Of a stretch of DNA of 64,000 nucleotides, positions 23,878-35,258 are shown piece by piece. The DNA is taken from assembly GCA_001414485.1 (NCBI GenBank), contig LLEY01000009.1, positions 558,001-622,000 on the forward strand, read 5' to 3'. The stretch's first letter is position 1. Every line of letters starts with the position of its first letter. A program made the position numbers and the translations under genes. The DNA comes from Calycina herbarum. Taxonomy: Eukaryota > Ascomycota > Leotiomycetes > Helotiales > Pezizellaceae. Below the pieces are notes generated by a model. That model searched no databases and was not told the DNA's origin. It worked only from the letters and a program-made list of their open reading frames with translations.

Positions 23878-25250
23878 CTACTATAGAGAGAGTCGAGCTT
23901 GCTTCTAATCTATAGTTCGTTATACGCTTGGTATATATTCCTTCTGTTCTTAGCTATAGAGCGTGTTTCTAAGGTTCCTAGTCTAAGTAGACATCTAGGG
24001 TTGTCTAAGAGGTGTAGGCTACTATAGTATAGACACTTTAGCTTATATTATATATGGTTTAGATACTCTAGGTATAAGTCTTCGGTATACTAAGTAGTAC
24101 TACAAAGACGACATCTTTAGTTCTTTCTACAAATCCTTTGATTATACTACCCCTAGTACTTAGAGTACTAAACAACTAAAAAGACCTTAGAGAGAGACTT
24201 GAAAAAGACTCTTCTTTTAAGAAGAGATATTATATCCGAGATAGTGTAATTCTAAGCCTCTTCTTCTTTAAAGAAGATAGTCTAAGAGATAAAGAATACC
24301 TCGCTAGAGAGCGATTTACTTAATATATCGACTTTTATAGAAGCTACTCTGATTCGTTTCTTTATTACTATAGCTACTACTTCGGTAGTAGTAGAGATAA
24401 GAGTTAAGATAATTACTTCTTTATTATTAATTTCGACAGCTTTAGTGTTCCGAGGTATCCTAGACAGGCGATATACTACCTAGTTTTATAAGGTCTCGAT
24501 CCTAGCTACTAAGAATAGAGTCTATATAAATACTTTCTTTATTATTAGAAGGGCCTCTAGAGCTTTCTTATTTTTAGATATAATAGCGAATCTAGAGTTA
24601 ACTAAGAGAACCTCTTATATAAGCTCTTTATAACCTATTTTTAGGTTATAAAGTATAAGAAAGATAGTAAGAGTAGAGTGCTCTCTTTTAGAGGAATTAG
24701 GAGGAAGTTAGATAAAGACTCTAAGGTCTAGTTTAGCTAGCGAGTTCTTATTCTTCTTCTATATAGTCGAGGAAGAGAGAGAAAGAGGTGGAATTGTTAT
24801 TAATACTAAGGTTATGTTTTCAGGCGCTAAGGTATTCTTTATAGTCTATACGTACGAGAATTTTTCTCTTAGAGCTAGAGAAGAGGAGGGAGTCGGGGAG
24901 GGCGTAGGGCCGCCTCTATGTATAATAGAGGGGGTTTCTAAGGTTAAGAGTAGTAGAGGAGATGTCTCTAAGGTATATACTTAGTAGAATAAGAGGCTAA
25001 TATTAGCTACTTAAGTGTAAAAGACTCGGAGGTAGGGTAGGAGGTTAGAGGGAGCTTTGTCGAGTATAGTACTTAGATAGCAATCTACAGCTTCTATAGT
25101 TCCTCCGAAGAAGGTTTAGCCTATAGAACTACGTTCTAGGGCTTTAGTAGTTGCTAAGACGAAGTGTTGCTGTATGTTCGAGAGAGAGGGAATCGGGTAT
25201 ACTCCTTCTCTACCTGGATGTAACGAAACTTAAACGAACTAAACAAAGAT
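23878..25250 (-). mobile_element. LINE 5' part: ORF1 (gag-like) relic with zinc knuckles
   Basis: On the minus strand a RIP-degraded frame shows LDLRVFI, then PPNSSKREHS, like the RLPENHPxR motif of Tad-type ORF1. Toward 24100 come two CCHC-like knuckles (CRLCSTT with EDLYLEY, and CLYYSSLHLLDNPRC with one cysteine changed to Tyr). After that comes a Lys/Arg-rich tail. This is the gag-like ORF1 that precedes ORF2 in Tad-clade LINEs. The exact 5' end is uncertain; ~25250 is where a coherent frame ends. Confidence 0.7.
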
Positions 25251-25598
25251 AACTAAGTCTCGAAGGTTGGTATGTAGGTAAGAAGTGTAGATACGCCGTG
25301 TTATTTACTTAGAAGTGAACTCGTTACTTATATCAAAGATGTTAAATAAGATAATAAGATTGATAACTAAAGTTAAGTACGAAGCTCCTATCTAATAGCA
25401 GACGTGCCAGTCTTATATAGAACTGTAGTCTCCCGTTCTAGTCGCTCTAGTCGCTCGCCCTGATCGCTTCAGTCGACAGGCGACTCAGGCGACTTAGGCG
25501 ACTAGGTTACGTGATGCTTTTTACTAAAGGAAATCCATAGATCGCTTAGCTAGTCTAAGGATCCCTCTTTTACTTATAAGAGTTTCCGATAGTACTTA
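25251..25598. other. Transition zone with a GTCGC/GCGAC quasi-palindrome
   Basis: RIP mutation fades here. At 25438-25505 several copies of agtcgc are followed by several copies of gcgact, forming a quasi-palindrome with arms of about 20 bases, next to gttacgtgatg. It could be the end of another transposon. No gene is seen. Confidence 0.5.
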
Positions 25599-28096
25599 AC
25601 CTGTCAGGGCGCCGCCTGGTCTTCACTTATCACATGCTTACACGTGATTCGTGACACTAGACCTCTTTTTAGAGGCGGCGGAAGGGCCGGAGGCCTTCTT
25701 AGAGAGGTTTCCATAGAAGGAAATCGGCTTGTTTAGTGTAAGCAAGTGAGAACGAGTGATTTAGAATAAAAAATTCAGTCTCGAAAAAAGGTTGTACGTG
25801 ACGAGTTGATCTATTATTACTTCTATTACGCTATACATGTTACCTAGTCTAACTACTTTATAGTAATCTAGCGTATACGCGATTCTACTATGAGAAATCT
25901 AATTTAAAACGAACAAAGAGTAATAACTGCTACTCTTCTTACAACAATATACAGAGTTGTCCTCTTCAACCTACACTTTAATATATCCGCGCAACGGGTG
26001 CGCTCTATGTTACTAGGGGGATCTCCCGAGTCAGTTTTACTAGCTCTGCCTCTGGTGTTGGTTCTGGCAGATCTGCCTCTACAATACTCGTGCGCTTCGG
26101 AGTACGCCTCCTGATGCTCTTTCTGACTTTTTTCGCAGCACGTACTATTTCTGGCTCTGGCTCTGGCTCTGTTTCTAATTCTGGTTCTGGCTCAGGCTCT
26201 GGCTTACCTAGATCACTTGTACGCTTCCAGCTACGTTTTCCCTTGCCTTTAACGATATCCTTCGCAGCACACGCTGCTCGTGCTGCCTCGATATCCTCAA
26301 AGCTTATTACCTTCCCCTAGCCCTTCCTAAGCACGGCTGACTTGGTCGATCTTCGAACTTTGGCTTCGCTGTTTATTTTCTTTAATAGCTGCTTTTCATG
26401 TTCGAGGAGGGCACAGTAGGCAATAGCTTTCTAGCCGGCATTGGCAAGTTTCTGTACACGCCTCTGTACCCGAGTTATGCACGTCTCATTAGAAGTGTCC
26501 TGTTAGATCATGCTATGCAACGACATAAACGCCTCTGCTGAAACTGGTGTTGTAGGTGTTTGTGGTACTTCGTCTATTAGACTAGAATCCGTCCTTATTT
26601 GATCCGGTCCCGGTCCTGGCATAATCGGTTGAGTAGGAGGTTTCAGGGTATGCCTAAGAACTCTATCTCGGTTGAGCGGAAACAAACCAGTTGCGGCCTA
26701 GGCGCTGGTGATATTTCTTTTCGAAAACGCCTTGTCCCTTGCAGGGCTATATAGAAGAGTGAAATGCTCCTTACCGACTGTGTTCACACCTCCTCGGAAT
26801 AGTCGTTCAACTTCGTCACAATACGCAGCCTTCAGGGGTGTAAAGACCCCAACATCGCAAGGCTAGAGCTTGTGGGAGGTGTAAGACGGCAGGCAACATA
26901 GAATAATGTTATTTTTAAAACAAAACTCTAGAATTTCAAGGGTCTCGTGTGTCCTAAAGCAGTTGGATCCAATATCACGTGATATAAGACATGTGACTAC
27001 AAATATCCTGTATCTGCTCTAGTAAATAGTTAGAAGAATATCACACTTGTGTCCTCAGTTTAGAGCTCTAAGTAAAGCCGTCGCATATTAGCACGCGTGG
27101 CTTCTCGTTGGCCTGTTGTTTAGTTTAGGGATCAAATACACGCTTGAGCTACTCGAAGCTAATCTTTGAGTTCGTGTATCCAGATTCGGAGCACGCATAG
27201 TGCCACCCGGGGGTGGGAAACGTGGTCCAGTTGCTTCGATAAGTAGTAGCTAGCTATATAATCATTAGTAACAAGGACCTACCGTTTGCACTTATATACT
27301 CGATAACAGTTACAATTGTACGTTTAACAGCCGCACCTCTATAATCTCGCAGATCGTCCCTACTTAAGAGGACTTTAATAGAGACGAGCATACATAATAT
27401 AACTCCTGTCTCGTCTATGTTATAGACATTCTCTAGTAAACTAGCCGGATCTTATAACACCTTCTTAATCACGTTAAACTAATGAATAATCTTATTATAT
27501 ATGTTGTTCTCGTAGCGCTTCTAGTCTATCGCTTATACTCTTCTAGATTTAAGTTCTAGGTGACGCTTCTAGAAGCCTCGAGCCCAGTTCTTATTTAGAG
27601 GCTTGATCGCTTTATCATTTGTCGTAGAACGCTGGCAGGCGACAATAAAGGCAAGGGAAGCTAAAAACTTTATCGGAACAGGGTTTCCGAGGTCAGCCTC
27701 CAATATCAAATGCTTTACAAGGGCCTCCTCCTCTAGAGGTTTAAGATACAGTTGGCCTCGGGCCTTGGCTTCGATCGAAGGTCGCCCGAGTATACGATGA
27801 TTTAGGGTAGAGATAGGTACATTACTTCGTTTCGATATCGCATCGTATGTTCGAGGCTCTCCTAGCAGATCACGCTCTACAAGAGCTCGACTGGCACGAT
27901 CGGTCATAGCAACCTGTCAATTGATTGATGAAAGAGGGAATAGTAGAGGACGAGTGCGATGACTTCTGCTAGCTAACCAAAATAGTTACGTGATGTTCTA
28001 TCGAAACTTCTAGAAGAATGTTTATATAATCTTATAATTTATTTCAGCTAACAATTCTTAGGCTTGGGAAGACCTTTTCTCCTAAGGCTGACAGGT
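25599..28096 (-). mobile_element. Second pogo-type transposon relic (boundaries tentative)
   Basis: A degenerate DDE transposase gene (26005-27907, minus strand) lies between candidate inverted ends acctgtcag at 25599-25607 and ctgacaggt at 28088-28096. Each is followed inward by ggtcttc after 10-13 bases. The 2.5 kb size is reasonable for the family, but the ends are short and could be chance. CA and TG are common in much of this block, so RIP here is lighter than in the rest of the island. Confidence 0.5.
26005..27907 (-). pseudogene. Degenerate pogo/DDE_1 transposase
   Basis: The frame opens MTDRASRALVERDLL and keeps 112 residues with an HTH-type sequence (ISKRSNVPISTLNHRI). It then meets TAG in place of CAG after NWARGF. 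Downstream, with more stops and frame changes, the DDE landmark NVYNIDETGVMLCML is clear. The C-terminal end in another frame reads RRRTPKRTSIVEADLPEPTPEAELV before a final TAG at 26005-26007. CENP-B/pogo-type transposases of fungi have this order and a charged tail. It is inactive. Confidence 0.82.
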
Positions 28097-28354
28097 ACAG
28101 ATTTTTGACAGGATACGCCGAAGAGTTCGGAGCGGAAGAACTATGTTCCGTTAGCGGGCTCCCGCTACGATAACATCAATAACAAACAACGGAATGCCAC
28201 CTCCTATGTCGTCTAACATCAACAAGAAACCACGAGATGCCACCTCCCGTCTAGTTTTACTTGTCCAACATCAGGTTATCGTATCCTTAGTATTGTTGCA
28301 CGAACGACAACGGCCTGGATTACAGGTCGAGAACCCAAATCTCGTCCCTAAACA

Positions 28355-29254
28355 ATGTCGGAACGCGAACCAGCGCTGAATATAAATCACGTCGCCCCAG
28401 ATCGGCCAATACCGATACGATGTAGCCTATGTGAGCGTAGGGGAAGGACGTGCACAGTATTGAAGACATCACAACGCTGTCTGGCATGCGTGGAAGACGA
28501 GGCGGTTTGTAGCTTCACGGCGCCGAGTATAGGGGAGTGGGATAAGTTGAACAGGGCTGAGAAGAAAGTGAAGGAAGAGCTAGCAGTCGTCGCTACTTGG
28601 CTGAAATCAGAAGTCTCGAATCTCCAGCTGCAGCTTGCACAGATAGCTGCCGCAAGATTGCTTCAGACCCTAGATGGCGAAAACCGAGTCGATACGAGGG
28701 CAAAAGAAGCTTCCGCCCAGCTCTTGCAGGAGGAGAGTACCGCGTACGAGCTTATGGTAACGATGCTTGGCCGTCGAGCCCGCCTAAGGAAGCAGCAAAA
28801 GTTTCTCGAAGTGCGGGGTAAGGAGATGCTACGCAGAGGTTTAGCAGTGCTCGATGAGGAGGATGCGATGGATTGGGAAGAGAATGGGGAGCAGGAAGAG
28901 GACGAGGAGGCTGAGATGGATCAAGTGGAGGAGAATAATACGAAATCACTTGGTGATACAAAGTTGGAGAACGACCCAGCGGAGCCAGAAGAGAATATGG
29001 GGGCCCTGGGGGAGGCCTTCTCTTCTGATAACATTCCTCCAGCGTTTCTGGATGAGATGGAGCCGTCTAGGCAGGATCGGGAGGAATTCTTAAAGCTGCG
29101 ACTTACGCAGCTCTCGAAACTTCTTCAGCTAGAAGAGGAGGAAGCGAATCTTCCTGTTCGATTTAGCAGGATGATCCGGCTTGGTCTACATAGCTTAGAA
29201 GAACTTGATCGGATTGAGGAAGGAGAGAGGGAGGCAGAAATACGCGAGAATTAA
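28355..29254 (+). CDS. Cys-rich, coiled-coil, acidic protein next to transposons; function unknown
   Basis: An intact single-exon frame of 299 residues. Residues ~21-53 hold six cysteines in the pattern CSLC-x5-C-x9-CLAC-x6-C, resembling a fungal Zn2Cys6-like or zinc-knuckle module. It is followed by a WDKLNRAEKKVKEEL stretch and long helical, Gln/Leu/Glu-rich segments likely to form coiled coils. An acidic run (residues ~165-200) and a further helical C-terminus complete it. Similar Cys-rich plus helical ORFs are often found as repeated, transposon-linked genes in fungi. Unlike its neighbours, the frame has no nonsense codons. It could be a transposon accessory protein, a DNA-binding host gene or a recent arrival. 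Confidence 0.6.
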   Translation: MSEREPALNINHVAPDRPIPIRCSLCERRGRTCTVLKTSQRCLACVEDEAVCSFTAPSIGEWDKLNRAEKKVKEELAVVATWLKSEVSNLQLQLAQIAAARLLQTLDGENRVDTRAKEASAQLLQEESTAYELMVTMLGRRARLRKQQKFLEVRGKEMLRRGLAVLDEEDAMDWEENGEQEEDEEAEMDQVEENNTKSLGDTKLENDPAEPEENMGALGEAFSSDNIPPAFLDEMEPSRQDREEFLKLRLTQLSKLLQLEEEEANLPVRFSRMIRLGLHSLEELDRIEEGEREAEIREN

Positions 29255-29328
29255 GTTGTCTATCTCTGACACGAAATTGAAACCCAATCAACCCCCGTTT
29301 CATACCCATTCTTTTAATACCGATCCAT

Positions 29329-30411
29329 ATGGCAACGTCGTGTGTCACATCTCGCCCTAATCGGCATAAGGCAGAAACTCTAAAGGAGACGACATCAAAA
29401 GGTGAAGCCGAAAATGTGGGAGCGTGGCCAAAATTTCGATGGGCATGGAGCACCATGTTTGCATTGCGACATGTCAACACCAAATACGAGGCACGCAACA
29501 CGCCTCCATTTAAAGACTCAGATCCTACTTGGGTTCCCGCCAAACGAGCCTTTTTGGTCAGAGAAAGTATGATGGCTTTAGTATGCTATCTTTTACTGGA
29601 CCTCATGGCTCAACGCCCACCTCCTGCGAACGCCCCGGAAATTTTCAACAAGGACTTGATCCCACTGTTCTGTCGCCTGGGCGAAGTCACAGTACCACAA
29701 CTCCGGCTTCGAGCTTTGAGTATTGCTGGCTTTGGAGCTACGTTCTGGGCTTTGATCCGTGGCTATGCTGCAACTGCTTGAACTATCACCGTGGCACTGG
29801 GCCTAAATGAACCACGCGACTGGCGACCACCATTTGGTAGTCTGAGTCAGGCATATAGCGTTCAGAATCTTTGGGGGTAAGTCTGGCACTACCACTGCAT
29901 TTACATGCGTTAAACCCATCTTCTCTTGCAGCTTACTGATCAAAAGCAAAACAGTAAAGTATGGCATCAAAACCTCCGCAGTCTTCTCACCGGCCCGTCT
30001 GGCAAGATTACCTACAAAGTGCTTGGACTAAAGCGAGGGACGTTGACGGCGCGTATCTGCTTCCTACTCATTTCATTCACTCTCTCGGGGCTCATGCACT
30101 CGTGTGCTGGGATTGCAGCGGGCAGGTCACCGAAACAGCTTAATGTGTTGCATTTTTTCCTCACGCAAGCGTTGGGTGTGGTGCTTGAGGATATTGTGCA
30201 GCTAGCTTTCATGAAAATGATGGGTCAGAGAACCGAAGCCGAAAAGGGAAATGATGAATCTTCATCTTCTATCAACAGACTATTTGGCTATCTGTGGGTA
30301 GCGGCATTCATGACTTGGTCGGGCCCAGTATGGATATATCCACAAGCGTCGTCTGTTGTATCGCCAGGCCAAAGCAACAGTTTTGTTCCTTATAGCTTTA
30401 TCAGAGCCTAG
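29329..30411 (+). pseudogene. Wax synthase-like membrane acyltransferase with nonsense codon and missing N-terminus
   Basis: Exons 29329-29876 and 29955-30411 join (GTAAGT donor, AACAG acceptor) to read PRDWRPPFGSLSQAYS, then LWG|KVWHQNLRSLL, the hallmark of the fungal wax-synthase/MBOAT-like acetyltransferase family. The His of WHQ and the later SGLMHSCAG are likely active-site elements. Hydrophobic helices flank these. An in-frame TGA at 29779-29781 interrupts the frame just before TITVALGLNEPRDW; a TGG-to-TGA change would explain it, and no intron removes it. Family members have additional membrane helices before the WxWxxxxxxRxxxxxYE region, which here begins almost at the first Met. The 5' end therefore looks lost at the transposon boundary. 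Members acylate hydroxyl groups of lipids or secondary metabolites. Confidence 0.78.
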
Positions 30412-31189
30412 AAGATGGGATGTACGTGCAAGTTAGATAATGAGCTCATCACGAAAAATGACTCTGTTTCAATCGCAATGCGATAAATTGGGAAGAACTT
30501 CTCTATTGTTTTTTGTTGGGTGTATGGCCTCCTTTGGGAGGCATGTATATTGTGATTTTGCGCGTACGTACTCATGCTCCCTATCGTCTTGCTTCGCAAG
30601 AGTGACAACAGCATTTGGATGAACACCCCAAACTTTGAGGGGAAAGTATCTTCCCTGGCCACAGCCACTCGGTATCGCAATTGTAGATGCCTAATTGCGT
30701 TCATTGACCTCTTAGATCTACACTTGGCGACTTTCACCGCCAAAAATACCCTGTAATCCAATCTAAAGCCTTCGAGAGGCCTCCAAACGTCCTTTTCTGC
30801 GCTAAATATAAAGGGCGATCATTGATTTCCCCAAAAATCCCAGCTCTGACACTGACTCAAGCACTGACGCCTCTACATCCACAGCACTTTAAAAAATACC
30901 CACAACACTTCATAAATTGGCAATTAGGCAAGTACAATTGCGATACCGAGTACCTCCAAAAGTATTTGAGTATAATTCGCTCACCGGTCGTTGGCGGGGT
31001 TGGTTCAAATTTCAAGGCACTTATAAAGCAAGAAAATTCGCACCACAAGCGAGGTTGGAACCAATCTTGAGCCTCCAAACCACGACGCTAGTCAACTATA
31101 AAAGCATCGCCATGAACAGACCAATAGTTTCCCACTCCCAGGTGGGTCCACCCCCACCAGGTCCCCCCACAAATCTCGAACTCTTAAAT
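30412..31189. other. Intergenic region
   Basis: Unmutated sequence with several short frames on both strands, none with a domain or splice partner. It lies downstream of the wax synthase-like relic. I see nothing further to annotate. Confidence 0.5.
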
Positions 31190-31546
31190 TGAAGCTAAGA
31201 AGACTCTCCTTTCTTACTCTAGGATCTAAGATTAAAGCTATATATAAAGCTCTATTCTTAGATTCTAGAACTCTGCTCTTGGGATAGTACTTTCTTAGCT
31301 TAGCTATACCTTTATTAAGAGCGTCTATTAAGATCTTTTATCCCCTTTAAGAGTTAGTTATATATATATAAGTAAGAAGTAAGAAAGAGAGTAGAAAAGT
31401 GATCTCGCTTAAGCTCCTAGCAGCCCGGTAAAACCCACTCCGACGCTACTCCGAGCCTCGGTCCGGTCTAGCCCGATACGGCCCGAATACTCAGAGTACT
31501 ATGAGTAGAGTAGAGTAGTGGTCACTACTCTACTCTACTCTACTCA
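31190..31546 (-). repeat. RIP-mutated repeat ending in a (GAGTA)n hairpin
   Basis: CpA/TpG-poor sequence ends at 31505-31546 with gagtagagtagagtag, then tggtcac, then ctactctactctactctactc, a perfect hairpin. Just inside is a GC-rich segment with gagcctcggtccggtc. The reverse complement matches the start of the repeat at 63584-64000, so the two are inverted copies of one mobile family. No coding sequence was recognised; it may be a truncated or non-autonomous DNA transposon. Confidence 0.65.
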
Positions 31547-32447
31547 TTTCTCACACTGATTAACTTAATTAAATTAAGTTAATTAAACAAAGAGATAACT
31601 ACGTATACTCTGATTTTCAAGTAATTACGAAAATTTCCAATTTCCAGAACAAATATAGTAATGACTCTCTTCTTCAATTTTCCTATAAATTGGGTTTCTA
31701 GAAACATTGGAAAAGGGCGGCTAGCACGTGACCGTTACCTGCTCGCGAATTTCCACAATCTCTCGACCTTTTTACCCTCATGGGGGTAATTGGCTTCTCA
31801 GGTAAAGTTCATATTGAATTCATTCTCATCCTTCTGGTCTTGGAGGTTGACCCATAAACAAGTGTTTATTCATTTTGCATTTCACACACTGAAGCCATTG
31901 ATCCATGATTTGTGGCATTCTTGGCAAACGGTTCTTTTTGTAAGACATGCACGTTGATATATCTGTTTGAGGCTGTAAAGAAGATTTCCATCTGATCCCG
32001 AGAGGTTAGCTCTTCAGCTGACACGTTTTGTCTCTGAGGCACCGTCGAGAAAAGGCGAATTGAATCGCTTAATTTCAGCCTCATTAATCCTTCGAGAAAA
32101 TGAGCCTCACATCGCGGCAGTTTTGGCCCCCTTCGATCCTTTACATTAGAATGATTAGATCAGCTTTATGGCATTGGGGCTATGCGTTGAATTTCCTAGA
32201 AAATGGCAACTAATCAAAAAAGGTGGCTTGAGGAGCCGAGGAAAACACTCCAATTGAAAGAAGTCGCAGCAATACTCTTCACGGGAGGTTCTTGCTGATG
32301 ACAGAGATGTATGGAACTAATTTTAGCACTCTACCTAGCCCTCATTTTGTATATGAAGTCTGCTATCTCTCGATCTTTTGAAAAGTTCACATTCTGTGAC
32401 ATTCCCAGTTCACAGCCCAAGTCAATTAGCAAGCACTTTGTTCAACG
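31547..32447. other. Intergenic region upstream of the secreted protein gene
   Basis: Begins with the small palindrome ttaacttaattaaattaagttaa near 31560. The 72-residue frame at 31866-32084 has no recognisable feature. The promoter of the gene at 32448 must lie here. Confidence 0.45.
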
Positions 32448-34024
32448 ATGACGAAAAGAGCTTACATCCTCCTTGCGAGCCTCATTTGTACCTTGGCTTC
32501 AGCACGCCCGGCCCCAAATGATGTCTCAACACTCCATCGCCTTCTCCGCCGTTGCGGTCCAGTCGGTAAATACTTTGGACCAACAACAGACGAGCCAAAC
32601 ACCATTGCACTCTCACCCAAAGCGTGGCAGTCAATAAATACAGACACATGGCTCAGTACCTGGATCAAAGACCACAACACTGATATTTCGAATAATGCCA
32701 ACGGATTCTCCGCTGCATATGGTCGTTGGGCGATTGGTAGCCCCAGTTGGTCCTGTCGCGATGATGGCAGCCCAGACTCTTGCACGATAGAAGTCTGTGA
32801 CAATCAAGTCCTCAACAGCCGCGGCAATGATATCCAACCAGCTTACTATGTCCTAAGGAGCATCAATGGCTTGCACACATACTTCACGGGCCTAAGTCAA
32901 GCCTTCGAGGTTAGTGCAATAGGTGCGGCACTTAGGAAGGACTCTTGGGCCACAACCTTTTACAAAGACAAAGATGACGATGCTGCAACTGCACTTAAGG
33001 AGATTTTGAATGGAATCGCAACCGTTGTAGGCGTAGTTGCAGCATTTGCTTCGGGCCCGGTTGGTTCTGCAGTGGGCGGCTCTGCTGCAGCGCTCGCTGG
33101 TGGGGTTTCTGGGGCTGTAGGTCCCTTGGTTGGGCAACAGTAAGTGGCACTCTCTTCGCCCTATAAGTAACTCAGTACTTACAATTCCATAGCAAAGACG
33201 ATACCTTCCAAAAATCTGCCGATCTCGGTGGTATACTTGCGAACATTGTCGTGGATTCCATGAAGTCCTTCACCAAAGGCAACAACGACCTCATGCGTGG
33301 AAATTCCTACTTGAATCATAATATACCGGACTATCTCGCGGGTGGAAACTTTCTCGATTTCCCTGGGGTTGACAAAAACACCATTACCGACAAAATGAAT
33401 GCCTTCCTTGCAGCTAAAGCTATCAATCAACTCTGGAGAACCCAAAAGATCTTTGTCATGGGCGGCGGTGCCTGTGGTGATAACCAAGGCATTGGAGAAG
33501 GCCCACAGGCGTACTCTGTCTGCCGAGATGGCAAAGCTTGGTACCTGTACATGTGGAGAGAGAACTCAGGGCTGATACTCAACAGCCATAAATGGGGCAA
33601 CGTCGACTTTCCCTTGGGTGCCGATAAGCTCGGTCAAGGCGATTATGTCGGAGTAAAGGTTGCGGATGTCATAAACTCCTCACTGGATTCTTTCAACGTT
33701 GCAGGCTACAGTTACACTGTCGAAACTGCTGCGAAGCGCGCCCAATCTGCACTTGCAGATGGATGGCGTAATCCTGCTGCTCAGGGCCCCAGCTGGGAAG
33801 GGACTTTTACAATTCCAGTCTGCGATGTTGGTGGTGCAGTTGGGAGTAATATCGAGCGGAAAGAGTGGATTCTTCAGGACTATGGACAAGAGGCCAGACC
33901 GAACTGGTGCGGGCCGATTTGTAGTGGGAATGCGCAGACGACAAAAGACTTCATACACACTGCCAATATGGATGGTTTCCAGAGCCCGAAACATCTTTGC
34001 TCGTCTGGTTCTGCGCCATACTAA
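32448..34024 (+). CDS. Secreted 507-residue protein, function unknown
   Basis: Two exons (32448-33139, 33193-34024) flank a 53 bp intron (GTAAGT...CATAG) within a His codon. The N-terminus is a signal peptide ending near ASARPAP. About ten cysteines are spread through the protein, suggesting disulfides (GPVGKYFGP region, WSCRDDGSPDSC, EVCD, GGGACGD, VCRDG, WCGPICSG, LCSSG). A Gly/Ala-rich hydrophobic segment at residues ~190-228 (VVGVVAAFASGPVG) could cross or insert in a membrane or form a flexible hinge. The C-terminal half is Trp/Gly-rich. I do not recognise a named family; relatives appear to be secreted fungal proteins. Its function is open. Confidence 0.8.
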
Positions 34025-35258
34025 GTTCGTTCTTCATACACCCCAATTGCTGAAAGTGTGTTGGTTGTTGGGATGAAAATTGCAGTTGACGCCCAGGATT
34101 CTGTAGCTTTAGTCGTTAGGTATTGAGTTAGATAGAATGGTACATGGTATGCATCAATACACGTCAATATACTTGCTTGACAATTTCTCTCATTCATCCT
34201 GGACCTAATATTATGTTCTATTCACTCTAGAGAGATAGAGATGAAATTTTCAGAGATATCCGTGAGCTCGAAAGTTTCCGTTCGCAAGGACAATGATTCT
34301 GACAATCGTTCAATGGAGTACTGCAGAAAACTGGATAACAGGACAGGAGGACCTGCTTACCTGGAAAGCGTATCAGACCCAGTACTCCCAAAGGCGGCGC
34401 GACATTGAGGCGTTCTGCGCGCGAAAAGTTGATTGGGGTCTGGGGCTTGGCTGGCTGTGTCTCGTTCATGGAGGCAACAGAGAGTTTGACATGACCATTC
34501 AATTCATGAGAACATAATGCCTCATGGTCATAAATGTTTTGTTTTGAGGTCTCTTGTGGTGGGTTGTTGTCGGGTTGTGTCCAAGGCATCGAGAGTCAAC
34601 GAGGCAACTTTAGAGACCAGTAGTGCATAACTCGTTTTTGCATTAAACCTGGAATTGATTACCAAAGATCATTTTAGATTTAAAGAGTCTTATAACTTCC
34701 TCCAGTGAGTAGTTTTATGGCATCTACGAGCACGTGATGCCGAAAGCTATGGTGCGCGAGTTGGTTACTCAGTTAGATGGACGGAAAAGAGTCCCAATGG
34801 CCGCACCCTTCGCAAAAGACTCAAGAAAAAGACAAGAAAAATATACAAAAATATGGGACAAGTCCACGAAAGCTAGTGAGCCTTAGGAGAAGATCACAAG
34901 TTTCAATTTTTGTCTTGTAGTTTTATTTCAAGTTCAATCTTTTCTTTTAGGGAACAAAATAGGACCGTTTTTCCGTGACCCAAACTCTCTTATCCAATCA
35001 ACTGCTCCAAAACCAGCGTCACAATAACGCGGGGGAATACAACTCTCCGATTCCACCAACCCCCCATAAAACTCCAAAATTACAATCACATTTCCTTTTC
35101 AGAAAACACTCTCATTTAGTTCCGAATTCTATCGCGCTCCCACCCCAAAACTCTAACAAAAAGCCCTGTCCATCTCTATCATCAAAAATCAAGCCATCCT
35201 TCCTCAATCCAGCCTTGAATTTTCAAGAGAAAACTCCTTACCAAAAAACCACAAAAAT
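34025..35258. other. Intergenic region with the MAPEG gene leader
   Basis: The frames at 34227-34589 overlap on both strands and carry no domain. From about 34900 the sequence becomes pyrimidine- and A-rich (ttttgtcttg, then CA-rich), typical of a fungal promoter and leader before the start at 35259. Confidence 0.45.

Noticed and set aside
9613..28096. AT-rich island as a centromere or natural AT isochore
   Set aside because: Recognisable transposon domains with stops at former CAG/CAA/TGG codons, LTRs and target duplications explain it as RIP-mutated transposons; a centromere role cannot be judged from one window.
31866..32084. 72-residue minus-strand frame
   Set aside because: No recognisable feature and lies in the likely promoter of the secreted protein gene.
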